DNA from: Gemmatimonadota bacterium
GTDB taxonomy: Bacteria > Latescibacterota > UBA2968 > UBA8231
DNA length: 8,686 bases
Assembly: GCA_009845645.1 (NCBI GenBank)
Contig: VXZF01000272.1
Location: 2,548 to 11,233, forward strand
Reading direction: 5' to 3'
Position numbers and translations under genes: made by a program. The notes below the pieces were generated by a model that did no database searches, was not told where the DNA came from, and saw nothing but the letters and a program-made list of their open reading frames with translations. Shown piece by piece: positions 1 to 4,949 of this stretch (position 1 is the first letter of the stretch; each line of letters opens with the position of its first letter).

Positions 1-369
1 CTGCTGAACATCAACCGCGCCTGTCAGGTCTGCCACTCTTTCTCCGAGGCCGAACTCGACGCCCGAGCCGACGCGATCCAGCAGCGCAATTTCGACCTCC
101 TGCAACGAGCCGGTGCCGCGCTCATGGACCAACTCGACGCCATAGCCACAGCCCGCGCGGCCGGTGCCACAGACGACGACCTAGCAACGGCCCTAGCCTT
201 GCAGCGCAAGGCGCAGTGGCGGCTCGATTTCGTGGCCGCGGAAAATTCCATGGGCTTTCACGCTCCGCAGGAGGCCGCCCGCATTCTCGGCGAAGCGGCC
301 GATTACGCCCGCCAAGGCCAGATCGCTGCTATCGAGTGGCTGGTCTCTAGGCCAGAGGACAAACCCTAG
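1..369 (+). CDS. nrfA: Ammonia-forming cytochrome c nitrite reductase (NrfA), C-terminal fragment
   Basis: This is the last 122 residues of a gene that starts left of the window. The frame is open from base 1 to a TAG stop. NrfA reduces nitrite to ammonium in the periplasm with six electrons, using five c-type hemes, and is the terminal step of dissimilatory nitrate reduction to ammonium. Visible here are one heme-binding CxxCH motif (CQVCH, fragment residues 8-12, expected to be the last of the five), a helical stretch, then the family signature AQWRLDF followed by [10 protein letters not shown] (about residues 71-89), whose histidine (residue 87) matches a conserved heme-ligand position in the family. 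Whole proteins in the family are roughly 450-520 residues, so about three quarters is missing. An nrfH partner would be expected upstream. An octaheme relative cannot be excluded from this fragment, but the C-terminal signature fits NrfA well. Confidence 0.88.
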   Translation: MLNINRACQVCHSFSEAELDARADAIQQRNFDLLQRAGAALMDQLDAIATARAAGATDDDLATALALQRKAQWRLDFVAAENSMGFHAPQEAARILGEAADYARQGQIAAIEWLVSRPEDKP

Positions 370-409
370 TTGCGATGGCAACCATACTACCTGTTTCGAT
401 CTTACTGAC

Positions 410-1990
410 CTACGGCTCCTCCCGATGCTCAGGCACACTCTCCACCTCAAACGCCGCGACGTTACGGCTCTCCCGGCTGAACTCCACTGCAATCAAGTGA
501 ATCGGTTCGCCCCGAGCGCGGTACTTGTCGGCATAACGCCGCTCCTTCAATTGCGCCATCGCCGCGCCCTCGGGCACCAACTCCACCACTTTGAATTCAA
601 ATAGGTACACGTTGCCATTGAACAACACCGCCATGTCCAGACGACCGTGGCTGCTGCTGTCTTCCACGACGATGTCCAATCCCACCGACTCGAAGTAGGA
701 GTAGAACACGCTGGCGTAATAGCCTTCGTAGTTGGCTATGTCATTGTTGGAGTGCCACTGATAGGGAATGCTGGCGAAGAACGCCTTGAACAGGCTCTCT
801 ATACCGGCGAAGTCATTGACCAGCAACAGGTCGTACAGCCGGGCACTGTGCTCAGCCTGCCGTCCCGGGCTCCCAGTCAAGTGGTTCAGTAGACTTTCGT
901 TCAGGCTCTGGCGCACTTCTTGGTTCGGGTAGCTCAGACGGTAGTAGACCCTGCTGCCGCGCGGTTCGGTGCGGCTAATGGTCAGGTAGCCGGTCTGGAA
1001 CAGCAGGGCCTCGGTGGCGATGTGGCCAACGTCGAAGGCTGACAGCAAGTCGTCGCTGCCCAGCATGTTGTCCAAACTCAACGCACCGACTCCGCGCGAG
1101 ATCAGCGTCTCAACCAAAAACGTCGGCGTACCCGTCTCAAACCACCACGCGCCGAAACGGCGGCTGTCGAAGAGCAGGAGAATGTCGAACGGGTTATACA
1201 CCTTCTCCTCTCCCAGCCAGCTATAGCCGTTGTACCAGCGGCGTATCTCGTCCCGGTCCAAGCCGGGAAGTTCCGGCGCGAACACCGTGTCCAAATCCGC
1301 ATCAGTGTAGCCGCAGATGGCTGAGTAGCGAGGATCTAGTGTGATATCCTTGAGATTATTGAGGCCGGAAAAGAGGCTGACCTTGGAGAATTTGCTCACC
1401 CCGGTGAGAAACGTGAACTTGATGTGCGCGTCGCTATCCTTGATCGTCGCGTACAGGCCGCGCAGAAAGTCGCGGTTGGCGCGTGCGACCTCTGGCACCT
1501 CAAGCGCGTCCAGAATTGGCTTGTCGTACTCATCTACCAGCACTGCCACCGGCTGTCCGGTACGCTCGCGCAGGGCCTCAATCAGATAGGCAAAACGCTC
1601 GGGGGCGCTGGCGTATTCGGACTTCACATCCTCCCGCCGTTCAACCGCGTCCAGTTGCGCCATTAGATTCGTATGCAGGTAGCCCGGCTCTTTGAAATTG
1701 CCGCTGCCAAAGCTCAAGCGCACCACCGGATGGCGAACCGACCAGTCCCAACGGTCGTGGATGTGAAGTCCCTCGAACAGCGATTCGTTGCCCTCGAACA
1801 GTTCTTTCAATGTGTCCAAAAACAGGCTTTTGCCAAAGCGCCGCGGGCGCGACAAAAAATAATGCTTGCCCTCGTCCAGCATCCGACGAATGTAAGCGGT
1901 CTTGTCTACGTAGTAATAGTTCTCCGCGCGAATCTCGCGAAAGGTCTGAATGCCGATGGGCAGCTTGCGTCTATCTGTGCGCTCAGCCAA
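410..1990 (-). CDS. AAA-ATPase-like protein with C-terminal PD-(D/E)XK nuclease-like domain
   Basis: A 526-residue protein of the AAA-ATPase-like/DUF1703 family. The N-terminus (KLPIGIQTFREIRAENYYYVDKT spans residues 9-31) is the usual family opening, which supports the TTG start. That TTG has a GGAGG SD six bases upstream. A P-loop-like segment RPRRFGKSLFLDT (residues 48-60, Lys54) and a hydrophobic Walker-B-like strand ending in VDEYD (152-156) follow, then a FLTGVSKFSK segment (194-203) that is conserved in the family. The C-terminal part has the PD-(D/E)XK layout: Glu422 in YEGYYASVFYSY, GRLDMAV with Asp452, and FEFK with Glu465/Lys467, followed by KERRYADKY (482-490). Molecular function is unknown. 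The family is often present in many copies per genome and is suspected of a DNA-related or selfish-element role. It starts 12 nt after the neighbouring dehydrogenase stop, so it is probably the last gene of that operon. All motifs look intact. Confidence 0.87.
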   Translation of the reverse strand: MAERTDRRKLPIGIQTFREIRAENYYYVDKTAYIRRMLDEGKHYFLSRPRRFGKSLFLDTLKELFEGNESLFEGLHIHDRWDWSVRHPVVRLSFGSGNFKEPGYLHTNLMAQLDAVERREDVKSEYASAPERFAYLIEALRERTGQPVAVLVDEYDKPILDALEVPEVARANRDFLRGLYATIKDSDAHIKFTFLTGVSKFSKVSLFSGLNNLKDITLDPRYSAICGYTDADLDTVFAPELPGLDRDEIRRWYNGYSWLGEEKVYNPFDILLLFDSRRFGAWWFETGTPTFLVETLISRGVGALSLDNMLGSDDLLSAFDVGHIATEALLFQTGYLTISRTEPRGSRVYYRLSYPNQEVRQSLNESLLNHLTGSPGRQAEHSARLYDLLLVNDFAGIESLFKAFFASIPYQWHSNNDIANYEGYYASVFYSYFESVGLDIVVEDSSSHGRLDMAVLFNGNVYLFEFKVVELVPEGAAMAQLKERRYADKYRARGEPIHLIAVEFSRESRNVAAFEVESVPEHREEP

Positions 1991-1996
1991 TTCAGG

Positions 1997-2001
1997 CCTC
2001 C
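1997..2001 (-). promoter_or_regulatory. Shine-Dalgarno site fixing the TTG start of the ATPase-like gene
   Basis: Read on the minus strand, GGAGG lies six bases before the TTG at 1990-1988. It sits just after the TGA of the upstream dehydrogenase (2005-2003). The only nearby ATG, overlapping that TGA, is closed by a stop after three codons, so TTG is the credible start. Confidence 0.75.
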
Positions 2002-2002
2002 A

Positions 2003-3091
2003 TCACTCCCACTCGTCAAACGGATTCGCCGTGCTCGCCAGCGGCAACCCTACTCGCGCACCAGCCATATGCGAGGCGTGAGCCATCATCGCCATTTCCA
2101 GATAGAGCCGCGCATTCTCCAACTCTACCAGCTCCCACTCTGGCTCCTTGCCCTCGATCATGTCAATCATAGACCGAGCCATGCGGCGATGCGCGTTGAG
2201 CCATTTGTGGTCGTCCGGCGGCGGCGACGAGGGCACGACCTCCCAGCGCGGATCGCCGATCAGCCCAGGGTTGACCAGCGGGTGATAGTAAATGTCCGGC
2301 AGGTTGACCATCGGCCCAGGCAGCGACAAAGTCCCTTCCGTCCCGTGAATATCGATCCGGTAGGGATTCTCCTTCCCATCCCCCCGGTACGACTCAAAAT
2401 CGGCAGCCACGCCGCCCGGAAACTCGTAGTACGCCTTGATCCCGTCCCCAGCCACCAAGCCCATCCCTTCGACGCCTTCCTTTAAATCCGCCGGCGTCGC
2501 GCTGCGCCCATCCTGCGTCAGATGCGCATGACACCACAGCGGTGCTCCAAACAACTGCCAGAGAAAATCAAAGAAATGCGGATACAAGTCCAAAAACAGT
2601 TGATCCCCGCCGTGTGTGCCGCCCATCCCATAAACCCGGCATAGCCGCGGCTGACCGATCTTCCCCGCCTTGATCTCCGGAATCGCCACCCGCTGAATCG
2701 GCGGATGCCCCTGCCACGGATGCGCCACCACCACCGTCACTCCGGCCTTATCGCGCGCTGCGATCATCTGGTCAACCTGGGCGACCGAAGCGGCCACTGG
2801 CTTTTCGAGGTACACATGCGCCCCGCGCTCCACGCAATTGAGCACCAACGCCAAGTGATCGCCGATCTCCCGCGACGCCACCACCGCGATATCCGGCTGC
2901 TCTTCCTCTAACATCTGCACGTAATCGGCATATCCCTTGGGTGCTCCGGTTTTGGCAACAGTGGCTTGGCGTCCCTCCTCATCGGGATCGGCCAACGCCA
3001 CAATCTCCGCGCCTTCTACCCCGACAAACGCCATGTCTAAGTAGTGGCCGTAGTTGCCGCGACTCGTGTGCCCAATTATTCCAACTTTCAC
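2003..3091 (-). CDS. Gfo/Idh/MocA family oxidoreductase (first of two)
   Basis: A 362-residue NAD(P)-dependent dehydrogenase of the glucose-fructose oxidoreductase/inositol dehydrogenase/MocA family, expected to be cytoplasmic and to act on a sugar, sugar acid or cyclitol; the substrate cannot be read from the sequence. The N-terminal Rossmann fold starts MKVGIIGHTSRGNYGH. Its glycine pattern is stretched (Gly4, 7, 12, 15) compared with the usual GxGxxA/G. ADPDE (34-38) ends the second strand. EKP (96-98), the family hallmark with the catalytic lysine, is present, and DLYPH (168-172) supplies the Asp and His of the substrate-binding domain. The start is GTG with an excellent SD (AGGAGG, six-base spacing); no ATG competes. 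It begins 18 nt after the second Gfo/Idh/MocA gene stops. The two paralogues are clearly diverged and so are not a recent duplication. Length is normal for the family. Confidence 0.9.
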   Translation of the reverse strand: MKVGIIGHTSRGNYGHYLDMAFVGVEGAEIVALADPDEEGRQATVAKTGAPKGYADYVQMLEEEQPDIAVVASREIGDHLALVLNCVERGAHVYLEKPVAASVAQVDQMIAARDKAGVTVVVAHPWQGHPPIQRVAIPEIKAGKIGQPRLCRVYGMGGTHGGDQLFLDLYPHFFDFLWQLFGAPLWCHAHLTQDGRSATPADLKEGVEGMGLVAGDGIKAYYEFPGGVAADFESYRGDGKENPYRIDIHGTEGTLSLPGPMVNLPDIYYHPLVNPGLIGDPRWEVVPSSPPPDDHKWLNAHRRMARSMIDMIEGKEPEWELVELENARLYLEMAMMAHASHMAGARVGLPLASTANPFDEWE

Positions 3092-3097
3092 GCGCTA

Positions 3098-3103
3098 CCT
3101 CCT
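3098..3103 (-). promoter_or_regulatory. Strong Shine-Dalgarno site for the GTG-started dehydrogenase
   Basis: On the minus strand AGGAGG (within GAGGAGGT) lies six bases before the GTG at 3091-3089. This is a full match to the anti-SD core, the strongest in the window, and decides the start. Confidence 0.8.
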
Positions 3104-3109
3104 CTTTAG

Positions 3110-4120
3110 CTAGCTATTAGATAATTCCACCGTCCGCCCCGTCTCCATAGACTCCTTCACCGCGTCTAACACCCGCATCTGCGCGACGCTATGCTCCGGC
3201 GTGATCCGATGCTCCCGCTCCTCAGCCAAGCACTCGCACAGGTGCTGCAACTGCAATGCAAACTGAAAGCACGGCGGGATTTCGACGACCTCCACCCCAC
3301 TCGGCGTGCGATGCTCTACGGTCACGGCTCGATTCTCATTGTTCCACACTTGATCTAGCCGCAGCATCCCGCGGTGCCCGGAAATCTCCGCGTACTGCGA
3401 ACTGAACGTATTAAAACCCACGGAAATCTGCGCGGTGCGGCCCCCGGAAAAGACCAGCACGATCGACGCGGCATCGTCGGTTTCCAAGCCCAACTGCTGC
3501 GCGGCAAACACCCGCTCCGGCTCCTCGCCAAATATGAATCGCGCGTGGTGAACGTTGTAACAGGCCAAATCGTAGATACTGCCGCCGCCTTTGGCCTTGT
3601 TGAAACGCCAATTCGACTCGGGCGTGCGCTCTTGGAGCGAGGCACCCGAACTAGTGCAAAACGTGCTCCGCACGCCGGTCAAGTCGCCGATCTCACCGGC
3701 GTCGAGCATGGCCTTGGCCCGCAAGTGCATGGGGTGATGGCGGAACTTAAACGCCTCGGCCACGAGGACGCGGTTTTTCCTGCCGGCCGCGGCAAAGGCC
3801 GCTGCTTCGGCTGCGTTTTGGGTGAAGGGCTTTTCGCAGAGCACGGCTTTCACCCGCCCCGAATCGCAGATCCGAATCCCGGTCTCCGCGTGAAAAGCAC
3901 CCCAAGTGCAGATGATGGCAATGTCCAGCTCGGCCTCGCGGAGCATGGCGTCGAGTTCGGTATAACGCGCTGCAACGCCAAACTCCTCGCCGTAGCGCGC
4001 TAGCTGTTCGGCGGACACGTCGCAGATGGCGACGAGTTCGGCTTCGGCAATCTGTTGGCAGGCCTTGCCGTGAGCGCGGGCGATACCACCCGTCCCCACG
4101 AGGCCAACGCGATAGGCCAC
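3110..4120 (-). CDS. Gfo/Idh/MocA family oxidoreductase (second of two)
   Basis: A 336-residue NAD(P)-dependent dehydrogenase of the Gfo/Idh/MocA family. The Rossmann motif is canonical: VGLVGTGGIARAH with GTGGIA at residues 9-14. An acidic residue follows the second strand (ICDVS, Asp34), which would favour NAD over NADP. CEKPF (95-99) carries the catalytic lysine (Lys97), and GGGSIYDLACYNVHH (178-192) is the Asp/Tyr/His active-site stretch typical of the branch that includes xylose/glucose-fructose dehydrogenases. The substrate is unknown. The start is GTG with AAGGAG six bases upstream; an ATG five bases before it is out of frame. It lies 19 nt after the DUF151 lipoprotein gene and 18 nt before the other dehydrogenase gene, so the genes are probably co-transcribed. 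It may act in sequence with its neighbour, for example as an oxidation/reduction pair on one sugar; that is inference. Confidence 0.92.
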   Translation of the reverse strand: MAYRVGLVGTGGIARAHGKACQQIAEAELVAICDVSAEQLARYGEEFGVAARYTELDAMLREAELDIAIICTWGAFHAETGIRICDSGRVKAVLCEKPFTQNAAEAAAFAAAGRKNRVLVAEAFKFRHHPMHLRAKAMLDAGEIGDLTGVRSTFCTSSGASLQERTPESNWRFNKAKGGGSIYDLACYNVHHARFIFGEEPERVFAAQQLGLETDDAASIVLVFSGGRTAQISVGFNTFSSQYAEISGHRGMLRLDQVWNNENRAVTVEHRTPSGVEVVEIPPCFQFALQLQHLCECLAEEREHRITPEHSVAQMRVLDAVKESMETGRTVELSNS

Positions 4121-4126
4121 GGCATT

Positions 4127-4132
4127 CTCCTT
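4127..4132 (-). promoter_or_regulatory. Shine-Dalgarno site fixing the GTG start of the second dehydrogenase
   Basis: On the minus strand AAGGAG is six bases before the GTG at 4120-4118. It lies in the 19-nt gap after the TAA of the DUF151 lipoprotein gene. Confidence 0.75.
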
Positions 4133-4139
4133 GCGATGG

Positions 4140-4607
4140 TTATATCTGTGGGCTTAGATCTTTGGGTTCAAAAAGCTGCGGCCGCAAGTAGATCGGCGCG
4201 CCGAGGCGTGTCACCAGCACCATGCCGTCGCTGGGCCGACAGTCGAGCACCCACTCGCCAGCTTCGGTCTCAATGTACAAGTTGGCGTGAAAGGTGTCGT
4301 CCTTGATGCTGTGGACGACGAGGTGCTGCACCTCGCCTTGCAGCTTCTCCAGCATCGCTTCCAACAGATCGTACGCCAGCGGGCGCGGGAAGTCCTCGTC
4401 CTGCATAGCTCTGACTAACGCCCGCGCCTCGCAGTGGCCGATGATGATGGGCAACGGCGGCACATCGTCTCCTTTGAGCACGACAGCCACCCCATCGGCA
4501 CCGAAGTCGCGCACATTGACAATGCGGGCGGGAATGAGGTCAGCAGGCGGTTCTCGGCCACAGGCTACCAGCGCTAGGGCCGCCAAGACTACGAGGAGCC
4601 GTTTCAT
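4140..4607 (-). CDS. Lipoprotein with bifunctional nuclease (DUF151/BFN) domain
   Basis: A 155-residue protein. It begins MKRLLVVLAALALVAC, a short lipoprotein signal with lipobox LVAC and lipidated Cys16, so the mature protein should sit in the envelope. From about residue 27 it matches the BFN/DUF151 family: VAVVLKGDD, LPIIIGHCEARAL (52-64), RPLAYDLL (75-82), DTFHANLYIE (104-113), and the hallmark DCRPSDGMVLVTR (122-134) followed by APIYL. Nuclease activity has been reported for some family members, but the mechanism is unsettled and most lack a signal peptide. The ATG at 4607 is preferred over an upstream in-frame start at 4694, because it has AAGGAG eight bases upstream, starts the signal peptide exactly, and lies downstream of a good promoter that the longer form would overlap. 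It is first in the leftward operon. A carbohydrate- or stress-related envelope role is possible but not shown. Confidence 0.87.
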   Translation of the reverse strand: MKRLLVVLAALALVACGREPPADLIPARIVNVRDFGADGVAVVLKGDDVPPLPIIIGHCEARALVRAMQDEDFPRPLAYDLLEAMLEKLQGEVQHLVVHSIKDDTFHANLYIETEAGEWVLDCRPSDGMVLVTRLGAPIYLRPQLFEPKDLSPQI

Positions 4608-4615
4608 TAATATTG

Positions 4616-4621
4616 CTCCTT
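4616..4621 (-). promoter_or_regulatory. Shine-Dalgarno site deciding the DUF151 lipoprotein start
   Basis: AAGGAG on the minus strand, eight bases before the ATG at 4607-4605. It supports the short form, whose first residue begins the signal peptide, over the 29-residue longer form. Confidence 0.75.
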
Positions 4622-4650
4622 TTCGGTTTGAGTCTTTTGCACACGGTCCA

Positions 4651-4680
4651 ATTATAGGGGCTGTGGCTGCGGCCTGCAAA
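4651..4680 (-). promoter_or_regulatory. Predicted housekeeping-sigma promoter for the leftward operon
   Basis: On the minus strand there is a perfect -10 box TATAAT (4656-4651). Upstream is TTTGCA (4680-4675, four of six matches to TTGACA) at an 18-bp spacing; a 17-bp alternative gives TTGCAG, with three matches. Transcription would start near 4644, leaving a leader of about 36 nt before the DUF151 lipoprotein ATG. Position relative to the SD and start codon is ideal. Confidence 0.6.
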
Positions 4681-4718
4681 GGTGAATGAGACACTTTACA
4701 GCAGTCCGCAGCAGAGAT

Positions 4719-4730
4719 GCTCGTACGAGC
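4719..4730. repeat. 12-bp perfect palindrome GCTCGTACGAGC
   Basis: A perfect self-complementary 12-mer in the middle of the divergent intergenic region, about 40 bp upstream of the leftward -35 box. It has no loop, so it fits a dimeric protein-binding site better than an RNA hairpin. Short palindromes occur by chance and no regulator can be assigned. Confidence 0.35.
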
Positions 4731-4825
4731 GTTTACTGATTGGCATGAACGGCAGTAATAAAAAAATGAAAACGCACGGGAATGAATAGGATCTATCGAT
4801 GGTCTAATATGATGATACAGCCAAC

Positions 4826-4847
4826 CAGAACTGACCAGTCAGTTCTG
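4826..4847. promoter_or_regulatory. 22-bp palindromic operator candidate (TetR-type) for the efflux operon
   Basis: Two perfect 10-bp arms, CAGAACTGAC and GTCAGTTCTG, are separated by the dinucleotide CA. The last base touches the first base of the -35 box TTGACA. The core ACTGACCAGTCAGT resembles operators of TetR/AcrR-family repressors, which often control RND pumps. Bound protein would sit against or over the -35 element and block RNA polymerase. No regulator gene lies in the window, so it would be encoded beyond the edges or elsewhere. The palindrome is directly visible; the family of the regulator is inferred. Confidence 0.68.
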
Positions 4848-4876
4848 TTGACAAGGGTCGAAGCCTCGTCTATACT
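4848..4876 (+). promoter_or_regulatory. Strong housekeeping-sigma promoter for the RND efflux operon
   Basis: Consensus -35 TTGACA (4848-4853) and -10 TATACT (4871-4876, one mismatch to TATAAT) with the optimal 17-bp spacer. The transcript should start near 4883, giving a leader of about 63 nt before the adaptor ATG. An almost perfect promoter directly abutting a palindrome is typical of a strong promoter kept off by a repressor. Confidence 0.78.
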
Positions 4877-4910
4877 TGTTTGGACGACACACGCCAGAGA
4901 AAGGAATCCC

Positions 4911-4949
4911 GTGGACAAAACACATACAACTAGGATCTGCTCCAGATGA
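4911..4949 (+). CDS. Possible 12-codon leader mini-ORF upstream of the efflux adaptor
   Basis: A GTG at 4911 with AAAGGA (4900-4905) five bases upstream opens a 12-codon frame encoding MDKTHTTRICSR, ending in TGA at 4947-4949. That stop overlaps the adaptor ATG at 4946 as ATGA, the classic arrangement for translational coupling. The adaptor itself has only a weak SD (AGGA about ten bases upstream), so reinitiation after the mini-ORF could supply its ribosomes. It could equally be chance: the frame is short and has no recognised peptide. A regulatory rather than structural role is most likely if it is real. Confidence 0.35.
   Translation: MDKTHTTRICSR

Larger units (their letters stand above)
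4608..4945. other. Divergent intergenic control region (338 bp)
   Basis: The only long non-coding stretch in the window, lying between the leftward DUF151/dehydrogenase operon and the rightward efflux operon. Its centre (about 4735-4825) is visibly more AT-rich than the flanking genes. It contains a leftward promoter (4651-4680), a 12-bp palindrome (4719-4730), a 22-bp operator-like palindrome (4826-4847), a rightward promoter (4848-4876) and a possible leader mini-ORF (4911-4949). I see no RNA gene in it and no recognisable riboswitch. Confidence 0.8.

Noticed and set aside
369..382. Small hairpin GTTGC-GATG-GCAAC between the convergent nrfA and ATPase-like genes as a terminator
   Set aside because: Only a five-pair stem with no following T-run on either strand; too weak to call a terminator.
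1673..2485. Long plus-strand open frame of 270 codons
   Set aside because: Antisense to two well-supported genes, crosses their boundary, and has an Arg/Pro/His-rich composition with no domain; a high-GC shadow frame.
3374..4003. Plus-strand open frame of 209 codons
   Set aside because: Lies wholly antisense to the second Gfo/Idh/MocA gene; no recognisable domain.
4294..4689. Plus-strand open frame of 131 codons
   Set aside because: Antisense to the DUF151 lipoprotein and its promoter; Ser/Arg-rich without a domain.
4608..4694. In-frame N-terminal extension of the DUF151 lipoprotein starting at 4694
   Set aside because: It would place 29 residues before a perfect lipoprotein signal, lacks a good SD, and overlaps the TATAAT promoter. 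The ATG at 4607 has AAGGAG correctly spaced.
4608..4945. Possible riboswitch or small RNA in the intergenic region
   Set aside because: No extended complex pairing or known aptamer pattern; the visible palindromes are loop-less and fit protein-binding sites better.
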